Assembly: GCF_003265705.1 (NCBI RefSeq)
Contig: NW_020313056.1
Coordinates: forward strand, 9,587,300-9,651,299
Direction of reading: 5' to 3'
DNA: 64,000 nt
DNA from: Callorhinus ursinus
Taxonomy: Eukaryota; Chordata; Mammalia; Carnivora; Otariidae
A program made the position numbers and the translations under genes. The notes beneath the pieces were generated by a model that was not told the DNA's origin, did not search any database, and saw nothing but the letters and a program-made list of their open reading frames with translations. Numbering within the stretch: position 1 is the stretch's first letter; the number at the start of each line of letters is the position of its first letter. Positions 12,901 to 24,900 of the stretch are shown in pieces.

Positions 12901-15900
12901 CTTCTGGTTGAAGACGTTGGCCTCCGTCTTCGGCCATCTCCCGGAGCGTGTCTTCTTTATTTGCTGTTTCATTGCTGCCCACTCCATTAGATCTGTGTCT
13001 CATGTCCCTCAGCCCCCCCATTAACACCCCCTTTTCCTTCTTCCTTGCTTCCCACCTGTTCTCACTGGGCCCATCCTGAGAGTCCTCCGCCCTTCCCTGC
13101 CAGCCGCCCTGGGCTGTCTGAAGCAGGCACTTTCCCCAGAACACTGGGGTTTAGAAAACAGAATGTCCCTTCGGGTGGGGCGTGTGACCTGCTCCAGCTT
13201 TGGCTGAGTTTGCTCATTACGCCCTGGTGCAGGCCCTTCCTCCGTCGGCGTGGTCACACCTGTCGGAGCAGTGGGTCCCACGTGGGCCTTCTGGGGCTGA
13301 CCCTGGGGCTGCCATGAGCTGCCTGCCTCAGTTCTGTGAGTGGGCCAGGCTGGCTGGAGGGAAAGGGTACATCTGTCTCCTGAGAGAAGGTGGCTGGCGG
13401 CCAGCATTCCTGCCTCTGGATGGGGAGCCAGAGGGCCGGGCTCCAAGAGGTCCCAGAGGGATCGGGCAGCAGTGGATGGAACTGCCGGCCTGCCGGATGT
13501 GGTCACAGGAAATGCCTGTCACTGCTAGGTGTCTGCCGATGGTTTTGTCTTTGCTTGGGTCATGTGGGGCACCGCCCGTCCGGGACATGGGTCAGGGAAG
13601 GTCTCTGACTCAGAGTGATCCTGGCCTCATTTAAAAGTCGAGTCTTCTTGGATATCAGAAGTGGAAGGAGTGTTCTAAGAGCCCACCTCCCCATTCTTCG
13701 GAATGGGAAACTGAGACCCCCAAGAAGAGAAGAACCCAAGAAGAGCTCATCTCTAATACCTCAACTGCTTGTTTGCATCTTAGAGGTAACACGCAGTGCT
13801 TAAGGACACAGAGGCCCTGCCGCTCACTAGCCGTGCGGCCTTGGGCAAGTTACATCAGCTTTTTGTGCCTCTGTTTTCCTGTCTGTTCAATGGGGATAAA
13901 AGTAGTCCCCATCTGATAGGATTGTTTTTATAGATGAAGTACGATAAAACATGTAAATTGGTTAGAATAAGGCCTGGCACGTGTATGGAAAGGAGAAGAG
14001 TTACCACTCTGTCTTCCTTTGGGGGTCTTGCACACAGCTCAGCTCACACTTAAGTTGTGTCTGGACCAAGACTCTTCATTTTCATCACAACTCCTGCCCC
14101 AGACGTTTTCCTCCTTGAGTCTTCCTCATTCTGAGTAAACGGCACTAAGGTTTACCCAGGAGCCCAGGCCGGAACCTTAGTTGACCTTGATGCTGACCTG
14201 CCTCACCCCAAACCCACTTCTTCAGCAAGTCCTTTCCATTCTGTCCCCAGACTTTGCCAGAACTTCAGTGTCATTCCAATAAGAATTCTAAGAGGGAGTT
14301 TTTATGTACGTATGTGTATATGATGGTAACATTTACCTGGAAATACAAAAATAGCCTCTACAGTTTTGAAAAAGGACAAAGCTGGGGGCCTCGTACTGCT
14401 GGTAGCCGGGCTTACTATTCAGCTGCAGTAATTAAGACAACGTCGTATTGGTGCCAAATCAGACAAAGAGTTTAGTGGAATAGAAGAGCGAGTTCAGGAG
14501 CAGACCCCCATGGAAGTGTTCCTTTGAATTTCAACAAAAGTGCCAGGGCAGTTCAATAAATGATGCTTGGTTCGTTTGATATCCGATGGGGGAAAATGAG
14601 TCTTGACTGTTAGCTCACACAGTAACACAAAAAAATCAACTTCAGATGGATCACAGATTGAAATGTGCTGGGTAAAGCCATTAGGTTTCCAGAAGAAGGC
14701 ATAAGAGACTACCTTCATGATCTGGCGGTAAGCAAAGATTTCTTAAATAGGACAAAAAGTGTCATTCTAAAGGAAAAATAGATTCATCAAATTACATTAA
14801 AATTAAGAACACAAATCAAAAGGCACTGCGAAGAGAGTAAAAAGGTAAGCTATGGACTAGGGATCTTCGCAATCCATATAACTGACAGGGGACTCACATC
14901 TGGAATGTATTAAGAAGTCCTATAAGCCAAATTTGGCCCTCTGTTTTTATAAATAAAGGTTTATTGGCACACGGCATGCCCATTTGTTTTGGTGTTGTCA
15001 CTGGATGCTTTCCTGCGGCAAGGACAGAGTGGAGTAGTTGACACAGAGACATGAAGCCCCCCAAACTGAAAATGTTTACTGTCTATCTGGCCCTTTTCAG
15101 AAAACATTTGCCAACTCTTGCTATAAATCATTAAGAAAAAGACAACCCAACAGAAAAGTGCTCAAGGGACAGTCATTTCACAAAAGCCCATGCATGGCCC
15201 ACAGGACCAGATGGCCAGTAGACATGAAAAGGTGCTTGGCCTTGTTACTCATCAGGGAAATATAAGTGAAATGTTTAATGAGCCACTACTCCGTGCCCAC
15301 CAGAATGGCCAACATGGAAATTAGCTACAGAGGATGGGGATCCACTGGAATGTTCCTTACTCTACCGGGGCAGGGAGAATTGGTGCAACGACTTTGGAAA
15401 ACAGCTTGGCATTCTCTGGTGAAGCCCACCGTGTACATCCCTTGTAACTCAGCAGTTCAGCCTCTAGGTAGATCACCTGCAGAGACGTGCACGTGTGTTC
15501 TTCACAAGACGTGCAGGAATGGTCACAGCAGTGCCAAACGGGAAGCAACCAACATACCCGTGGCCATCACCCTTTGTGATTCCATGTATGTGAAGTTCCA
15601 AAACAGGCAGAGTGAAGCCACGGGGTCAAAGGTCAGGATAGTGGTGACCCTTGTGGGGGGACGGGGCAGGGGTGGGGGGAGTGACTGGGAAGGGGGCACG
15701 GTGGGGGGCTTTGGGGGTGTTTATAGGGATAATAGAGGTGTGCTCACTCTATAAAAGTTAAACAAGCCCCATCCTTCTTCGGGCATTTTTTTCCTGTATG
15801 GATTTTATACTTTAATGAAAAGTTTATAGAAGCTTGTATATACGCACACCTGTATAGGTACGCATGGGTTGGCACACACAAACCATTGCGCTGCTCATTG

Positions 15901-18900
15901 GCTTCTAGTTCCCCCTGCTTTCTGTTGGCCCCCTCTGCGGTCCCTTCTTTGCAGGCCGCCATGGGGAGTCCTTTATAACCTAGACCAGATCATGTTCTTC
16001 CTCTGCTTAGACCCTCCATGGCCCCCATCTCACACGGAGGAGCCCATTTTTACCACGGCCCAGAGGACCCCGCAGGATCTGGCCTGTGTGGCCACTCTGA
16101 ACCCTGGCCCCCCACTCGCCTTCACCCACTCAGCGTCAGCCACCAGCTGGCTGGCTGCTCCTTACAACATGGCATGGGGCCTGTGTCCTCCGCCTGGAAT
16201 GTTCCTCCCCAGATACCCTTCCAGGTTCCTCCCTTGCTCCAAAGCCACCTCTTCAATGAGGCCTCGCCTGACCACCTCTCCCTTCCCTGTCCCAGTTAAA
16301 ATCATGCCCCCCACCCTCCCTAACCATCTCCTTGCTTTATTATTATTATTTTTACAAACCTTCAATATATTTTTTTTTAATTAAAAACATATACATTGCA
16401 TTCATTAAACATTCTTTTCATCTAGAGCCAAGGTCTCTTCTTTGAGGATAAGTTCACTCTTAACACAAAAGCAACTCACCTTTATCAAGTCTTTCCAAAA
16501 CAGTCAACTTAATGATCAGGGAGACAACTCTCTTTCCACATTCATATGTTCTCATGTATATAATACGTAGTTTACCCAATTACAATAACAGGTGCACATC
16601 AGGCAAATAGATTTGGGAACATCACCCACCTGGAGGAGAAGAGGGGCCTGCGTGTACCACAGAGTGGCCTTTGAGCCCTGAGACTTCATTTTCTGCTTTA
16701 TTTTAACCACACATTTAGCACTCCTGACATAACTTGTCTTTGACTTTTCTGCTTAGCTTCTGTCTCTGTGCCCCCTGCCCCCTCGTATTGGAGGATGAGT
16801 TTTCAGAGACTTTGTTTTGTTCACTGCTGCAGGCCCAGCAGCTAGTGGAGTGCCTGGCACTCAGTAGGTATTCTCTAAAGTGCTTGTTGAATGCATGGGT
16901 GAGTGACTCCCCTTGGCCCCAACTTGGCATCCTCTCCATAGGAAGCACTGGTCAGATGTTTGTTCAGTCACTGAGTGAGTGGCAGATGGACCTGAGTGAG
17001 GGAATGAATGGTGGGCAGGTGGACATGGATGGTTGGGTGGACTGCCTACTCCAGGCACCCTTCTTCTCTGGTCAGATTTCAGGAAGGTACCCCTCTGTTA
17101 GACACTCTGAGAGCCCCGCCCCTACTTTTTAGCCAAGAGGAATGAGTTTCTGTTGCTTCCGGTTAGTTTCTTGTCAATGTAAACTGGTTAGCTATAGCTC
17201 TGTGAGGTCAGCAAGGCGACTAGCCTAATTTCGAGATGGAGGAATTGTGTCTGGAACGGAGAAGTGACTTGTTCAAGTCACCCATCCACCGGCCAAAAAC
17301 CCATGCTTCTGAGCCCGGTGCAGTGCTCCTGCCATCTTGGGCACCCTTCCAGATTACTGCTCTGCTTCCCTTTGCTCTTTTGAGCCCCCGTTAGGTGAGA
17401 CATAGGGGTTGCTGACTTCCCGCTGTCTTTCAGGGTCACTGGGGGCAAGAAATCCACCAAGAGGACCAAGTCCATCAATGGCTCCCTCTACATCTTCAGG
17501 GGTCGAATCAACACTGAAGTCATGGAGGTGGAGAATGTGGAAGATGGGACAGGTAGACCCTAACCCCAAGGCCCACCTAAGCCCCAGCCCCACCTGCTCT
17601 GTGGCTCTGTTCAGTCTTTTTTTTTTTTTTTTTTAAGAGGTGGGGAGGGACAGAGGGAGAGGGAGAGGGAGAGGGAATCTTAAGGAGGCCAATGCGCTGG
17701 GCATGGAGCCCGTTGTGGGGCTTGATCTCACGACCCTGAAATCATAACCTAAGCTAAAATCTAGAGTCTGATGTTTAACTGACTGAGCCACCCAGGTGTC
17801 CCTCAGTTTTTTCTTTTATTTGAAATGTGACCTACCTAAGAAAAGTATCTAAAACATAAGCACATTGAGTGAACACCTGGGTAGTCCCCATTCAAGTTAA
17901 TAAGTAAAACTCTGTGTGTACCCCCAAAGGTCCTCACACACTCCTCCTTGGTCACAGCAGCACCTCCTACACCCCAGAAGTAACTGTCCAAATTTTGTGA
18001 TGATCATTTTCTTGCTTTTTTAAAAACATTTTTATCCCCTAAGTATGCATTAGTAAACATTTTAATGAAAAATTGTTTCAAAACTTTCTTTAAAAGTTTA
18101 TGTCATTATATGCAGATTAAGTAGCTTTAAATATATACATGTAGTTATAGAGATATAGTGTTATATACCTATTGAAGTGTCATAAAATATTGTATATTCT
18201 TTTGCATCTCTCTTTGTGTTTCTGCATGTAGCTTTCTGCACGGTGTTGGTTCCCACTGTAAAACTCATTCATGCCTTTGGTGATAGACATTTGGGTCATT
18301 TCTGCTGTTTGCTGTTATGAACAGTGAGGCCGTGAGCAGTCTTGTGTGAACCTCTTTGTGTATGTACCCTTGAGCCTGGCGAGGGGCAGGAGTTCCTAAC
18401 AGGTTTTGAGACACGGACTCCTTTGGCAGTGTCACGAAACCTGTGGACCCCTCCTCGGATTTAGGGTATGGGCAGCTTCAGCTTCCTTGGAAACTGACAG
18501 CCTGTTTTCAGAGGTTGGCCAGTCCCCATCCCAGCCGGCAGTGCATAGGGGCCCCCGGACTTGGCATTGCTGGGTTTGCACTAGGTTTTAAGTGGCCCCA
18601 GTGCCCAGATGAGATGGGCAGGGAGGCTGGGGCATATTCTCGGGCTCCGGGACTCCTGCATTTGTGCCCAGACTGTGGGGTCTTGAAGCCCCTGTAGTTG
18701 ATGGGTGTGGGGGGCGTCTTCGTTTGCAGATCCTCTGTTCTTTGGAGAGAATAGAGAGGAGAGGGAGTGAGCATTTGAAGGGTTCCAAATTCAGCTCTCA
18801 GACCCTTATCCTGTTGATGCCCCTGCCACCCTGTCTTTCTGGAGCAAGATGTGCTGGTCCGTGACCTTACTTTCAAGCGTGTAGTGGGGAATGTTCAGAG

Positions 18901-21900
18901 TTGTGTGGCTGAGCCCGGGCTGACCCACCTTGGTCTTCTTCCCCCACCAGCGGATTACCACAGCAACGGCTACACTGTCACCAATGGCTGGAAGATCCAC
19001 AACACGGCCAAAAACAAGTGGTTCGTTTGCATGGCCAAGACGGCCGAGGAGAAGCAAAAGTGGCTGGACGCCATCATCCGCGAACGGGAACAGCGTGAGA
19101 GTGAGTGCGCCCTCTCCTGGGCCTCCGAAGAGCGGTGGCTCCGGGGGGCTTTCCCGGGATCCTGGGGTGTGTATGGCTTGCCCTAGGCTGGTCACTTCTG
19201 CAGAGTGAGGACTATGTCCAGGGAGGGGGCCTAGGGCCCTTTCCAGAGAGGCTGGAGCTACAAGACGCAGGTCAGTGAGGGAGCAGAGAGCTCTGGGGCT
19301 GTGTTATAACTTGGTGGTACTTTGGATCACCTGAGGGCATCTGTTAGAGCCCACTCGACAGATGGTGACGCTGAGGGCCAGTGGAAGGGACTTGCCCAAG
19401 GGTCAAGGGTCACAAGGTTGGTCACCCTGGGATTCGTGGTACCCTTCACACTTGAGCGGTGGTAACCAAGACGTTCCCTCCATGCCTCTGTCTCCCCCAT
19501 GGTTCTGTTACCTTCAACTGGGGTTCTTTGTGCTTGAGACTCAGAGTCTGCATCTGGGGGGAAGATCCCTGGGGGGCTGCGCATTAGCTGTGGTCACAGA
19601 TCTCTCTGGGCCCAGGCTCCCCCAGGCGGCTTGCCTAATACCTTCTAGGGCTGGGTGTGGTAGTTGGGTGGGGTTGGGACCTGGCTCTGGGTTGTTGTGC
19701 AGGGATCTGGGAAAAGGGAGCTGTGCTGTGTCTAGGGGCAAGTTACTTTAGCTTCCAGACCTCAGTGATGCCGTCTGATGAGTGGGGATAAAAGTTCCTG
19801 CTGCACAGGGTTGTAATGGTGCTAAATGCGGTATGGATTTGACCATACTTGGAAATTTGACACATGATCCTAAAAGCCCTACCCCCGCTCCCACCTTTGC
19901 AAAGGAGGAAACTGAGGTATAGTTTTCTCTATCTGCAGCCTTCCACTTGGGTGTGTCATAGACCTCTCGCACTTGCCATGTCTAATCAGAACTCCTAATT
20001 TCCACCCTGTCTTCCGCCCCAAACCTGGAGGTTCCTCATCTCAGTACCTGGTTCCTCCCTTCGCCTGGGGCCTCAGATTCAGACTCGTGGTGCCATCCCT
20101 GGTTTCTGCCCACTCCCCAAATTCAGTGTATGGGGTCCCTTTACTTCTGCCAGATCTGCCCACTTCCCTTTCCTCCCTGCTTCTACCCATGTGCAAGTCA
20201 CCACCATCGCTCAGGACTATGGGCAGAAGCTAGATTTTAAGTTTTCAGGTGATAGTTCTTGATTTTAAATTTTGTATCGAAATTTATTCAAGTGGCTTTA
20301 GGCCAAACAAACTACTGAAGCTGGCCCCTGGTTGGCAAGCTTGTGAGCCCTGAAACTGGTCAGGGCTGGCGGTGGGGCTCAGGGGTGTGGATTGGCCTGG
20401 GTGTGGCTGATCAGTGTCTTTGTGGTTAGAATGGAGGGCTGTGGTCCTTGCAGGGTATATATGCGATCACGAGTAGGGTGTGGCCTCAGTGGGCCTCAGC
20501 CGTTAGAATTGAGTGTTGTCCAAACCTTGACCTCGGGGCTAGGTTTACAGGGGTGGTGCATGCTGTGATCAGGAGCACAGATCTGGAGCCAAACTTTCTG
20601 GGTCAAAATCCTGGTGCCGCCACTTCTAGTCGGGTAACCTTAGACAGACAGCTTCATTTCTCTGGGCTTCCGTTTCTTGGGATAATTTTGCCTTACAGGT
20701 TTCTTAAGGATTAAGTGGCATATAGTAGAAGCTTCCAGCATTTTCTGTTGTTATTTGTCATTGCTGTTGTCAGGAGTGGACAGGGTCCAAGTAGAAAATG
20801 TGGGGCAGGGATCTGGTCAGGGTTCTGTGAGTATTGTCTAGAGAAACAGGCAGATTTTTCTCCCTGGCTGGAAGGAAGAACTCAGTAGGCTTCCTGATAA
20901 CCTCTGAATTTGGAAACCCATGCTCAGGTTGAAGGGTTGAATGAGCTTGACTGCTTATTACCCTAGAACTTAACCTCTTTGGGCCTCAGCTTTGCCTTCT
21001 GTAAAATGGGGGCGATCAGCCTCCCTCCCCTACAGCGTTGTGTGAAGAGTCACTGGCAGGTGCCCGAAGCAGTGGCTGACACGCAGGGAGTGCTCTATAG
21101 ATGACCGCGGTGGGGCGCACTCGGGCGGGCAGATGGGCAGCGGGCTTCCAGGAGCCGCAGGCCTGCCCCCCTCTGCTCCCCAGCGCTGGTGCTCCCTGAG
21201 TGCTGACTGTGCCCCCCACCCCCGTAGGCCTGAAGCTGGGCATGGAGCGGGACGCCTACGTCATGATTGCGGAGAAGGGGGAGAAGCTTTACCACATGAT
21301 GATGAACAAGAAGGTGAACCTGATCAAGGACCGCCGGAGAAAACTGAGCACCGTCCCTAAGTGCTTCCTCGGCAAGTGAGTGGCCCCACCCAGGCCTCTG
21401 AGGGGTTCCTGTGCTGGTCCCGGGCAGCGGGTGGGCCACACTGTTCCCACCTGGCTCTTCCCCCGGAGCCCTGCAGGGCAGAGCCCCTAAAGCACCCTGA
21501 ATCCTCATTTAACAGACCTCAGAGGTCAAGAAGGATGGTGGGGTCCCCATGTCAGGTCTTTCAAATGTTTCCTACCACAGCTCACTGCAGAATGTAAATT
21601 TTATGTTGTAACCTGGAGCACACGTCCACGTAACATGATTGAAGCCAGTTTCACAGAACTTACTGTGCTGGGTACGCTCTGAAAGTGTGTGTCTTTTTCT
21701 GTTCTGTTTCTTTGCTATTCTGCCTTGTCCTTTGTATGTTATTCATTTCTCCATTTGTTTTTAAAAAATAATGCGAAGCGAGACCATGGCATTGATTTCA
21801 CAAACTACTAATGGGTTGCCCACCATGGATTGAGAGACACTGCCCTCACACTCAAAACAGAAGCCATTATAGATAGTTCAAGCAAAGAGGTTTTTAACAC

Positions 21901-24900
21901 AGAGAGTTGCTGGAAGCGCCGGAGAGCAGATGTGGGCCTTCACATCAGTCTGCGCAGGCTGCCGTCCCCACACACTGCAGGCCGAGCAGCTCAAACAGAA
22001 ACTTACCGCCTCGCAGTCCTAGAGGCTGGAACCCAGAGCCCAAGGTGTGGGCAGGCTTGGTGTCCTGTGAGGCCTCCCTGCCTGGGTTACACGTGAGGGA
22101 GAAGGGGAGGCTCCTGGCAGCTTTCAGGATTTGAGGGCCTCCAGTGTCTCTGTTTGGGAAATACATTCCTTCCCAGTAATAAAACATTTTACCCCCTGCC
22201 CCCATTTTATAACCAAGGATCAAGGGGGTCAGAGCACAGGTGTATCTTAAACCCAGATTTACATCTCCTTCACCTGGTGAGGGCGGCAGCTACACAGTCC
22301 CACTAAAATTGCCAGGCTGTGTGCCGCCCTGCTGTGCGCTCAACGTGGTGGTCGACACGGAGGGTGCCAACCTCACGGAGCTTGTGGTCCAGCAGGGGAG
22401 AGAAGTTTGCCTGGGAGGCAGGGACTTTATTTAGAATGTATTGACTTATAACCCTCCCCCTTCCCAAAAGCTTTTGAAGAGGCCCTGGATACAACCCTCT
22501 GTGTTATGATCTTGCCCCGGACCAGGGGAGAGGTGATTTGGACAAAGGGGTCACAGTAAAGATGGGGGCAGTGCTTGCATTCTGGATCATTTTGAAAGTG
22601 ACCGCATTTGTTGGCCAGGTGAGAAAAAAGGGAGCTGAGGATTGAGAGCCCCTAGAAGGCTGGAGTTGCCTCTTGCTGTGAAGGGGAAGGAGATGGATGG
22701 AGGAGCAGGTTTCAGGGGCAGGAGTAGAGCTTGGAGGCTCCTTTTGGACAGGTGCCCTTGAGACTCTTAGACACCTGGATGGAGATGTTGACTCGTTAGT
22801 TGGATATAGATCTTAACTTGGGGAGAAAAGACTGGGTTGAAGGAGTAAATGCAGGGCATGTGGGCATTTTTATTTATTTTTTAAGATTTTACTCATTTAT
22901 TTGAGAGACAGAATGAGCTGGGGGGAGGGGCAGAGGCAGAGGGAGAAGCAGGCTCCTGCAGAGTGGGGGAGCCTGACACGGGGCTTGATCCCAGGACCTC
23001 AAGATCATGACCTGAGCCGAAGGCAAATGTTTAACCGACTGAGCCACCCAGGTGCCATCAAAACATTTTGATGGTTTTTAAAGCCATGGGACTGAACTCT
23101 GCAAGGGGACACGCAGGGAGAGTCGAGGCAGGTACTGGGCCTTGGGGCTGCCAGCGTCTGGAGGAAAGAGCCTAAGGGGAGCGGGCAGAGAGGTAGGAGG
23201 CACTTGGGGCAAGTGTGGCGTCCTGGAAGTCAGGTGAAGAAGATGCAGAGACAGCGCGCAGCGGCAGCTAGGTTTGGATGCGCTAAGGTTGAAATGCCTG
23301 GGGATATTCAAGTGCCAGTGTTGGGCAGGCCTTTGGAGACCAAGTATGGAGCTGGGGCAGAGCTCATTGGTCACGGCCTGAGGCTTGTGGTGGAATGGGC
23401 AGCAGGAAGGAGATTTTTGGGGGTGGTTGGTCTCCTGAGGGGTGGCCGAGGGCTGCCCTGGACGGGCTGCCCTGTTGCCCCCAGGGGTCAGCAACCCCAG
23501 CCGCGAGCTCCCTGGGAAGGTGTGTGGAGAGAAGAGTCTGGGCTCCAGACCTCTGGGAATCGGGGAAGGGGCAGCTTGGCTCATCTCCATCAGCTGGTCT
23601 TTAATCCCTGGGCAGAAAGGAGGTTTTTCTCTCGGGAAGGGCTTGCTTCCGGCCCCCCCCCCCCCCGGGTCAGACGACCTCTCCGCCTCCTGCCAAGCCC
23701 CTTGGGGAGCTCAGTCCAGCCGGATAGGATAACCTGCCTGTGATTAGAGCTTCAGCAGAGTGTTCTGTCTCCTCAGGAAGGATTAGGGAGATTTCTTTTA
23801 CCGCCCGTTTGAAACAGGGCCAGGATTGAATCTTGTTTTATAATCACCGGGGCCTTAAGGACCAGACTTCCTGCAGAAGATTGTTCTAATAAAACTCTTC
23901 TCGCATAGCTCTGCTCTGTGCGCAGCCCCAGGGCTCAAGACCTTCCTCCTTCCCGGCCAGGGCTCAGCTTCCAAGTCTCCTGCAGGAGCATCCTTGGTCC
24001 CTTTGGATGGAAGGAACCTATAGCCACCAAGACATAATTATCAACCGTTTCTCTGCTCCAGGCACTGGCAGGCAGCTATGCCTTTTAACCCACATACAAC
24101 ACTGTGAGGCAGGTCACTGCCATTATTCCCATTTTAAGGGTAAGAGAATGAAGGCACAGAGAGAGAAGAGGTCCTGTACAAGGTCACAGAGCCACAAGTG
24201 GGGGGCTGGGATTTGAATCCAGGACTCTCTCCCACCACACTCTGCTGTATGTATCCATTTATATCTTTGTTTAGCACATTTCATTTTTCCTTGGTTGTTC
24301 CTTTCTCCATATCCATCTGCACTGCTAGAGGGGGAATCTATGAATACAGAATGTGTCTGATGTATCTTTATAACTTTTGAGGGTTGGGCTTTGAGTCAGA
24401 CTTGGATGCAAGCCCTGGTTCCCCCACCTTCTAGCTGTGTGATTGTGGGCAAGTTTCTTAGCCTCTCTGAACTTCAGTAAATGACCAGTTAATAGGAAAT
24501 AATAAAATATGCCTCACAGGATTGTCAGAGGCTTCAGTGAGAAAATGCATGTGACATGCTAGCCCAGTGCTGGCCAGAGTGACAGAAATGTGGAGTAGCC
24601 TGTTTCTGCTGTGCTCAGAGAACTTGCGAAGAGAATCAAGGAATAAAATCTGGATGTTTGTGTGGTGGAGGCATCATGGGAGGAACAGGGCGTTGGGCAG
24701 ACAGAATCGACTCATTCATGCATCCATGCCGTTCATTCAGTGTTTACTGAGCCCTTACTGTGCCAGCAGGAACAGGACAGATGAATCCCTATCCTCGTGG
24801 AGAGAACTGTCCAGTGGGGAGCCAGAAAATAGACAACTAGACAAACATCAGCACAGAGGGGATTTCAGCCAATCGTCGGATATTGCAAGCAGTGAGTTAG

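Larger units (their letters stand above)
10846..17433 (+). other. Intron w2-w3 (6.6 kb)
   Basis: It holds a hAT fossil (11000-11345), a GGAT-type array (11515-12170), MIR copies (12490-12770, 13785-14010, 17160-17330), an L1 piece with an inserted hAT element (14250-15740), and L2 fragments (15930-16340, 16690-16900). No exon was seen. Confidence 0.75.
17553..18950 (+). other. Intron w3-w4 (1.4 kb)
   Basis: A SINE lies at 17611-17810 and an AT-rich old L1 fragment at about 17816-18370. The last 550 bp is unique sequence without obvious features. Confidence 0.75.
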
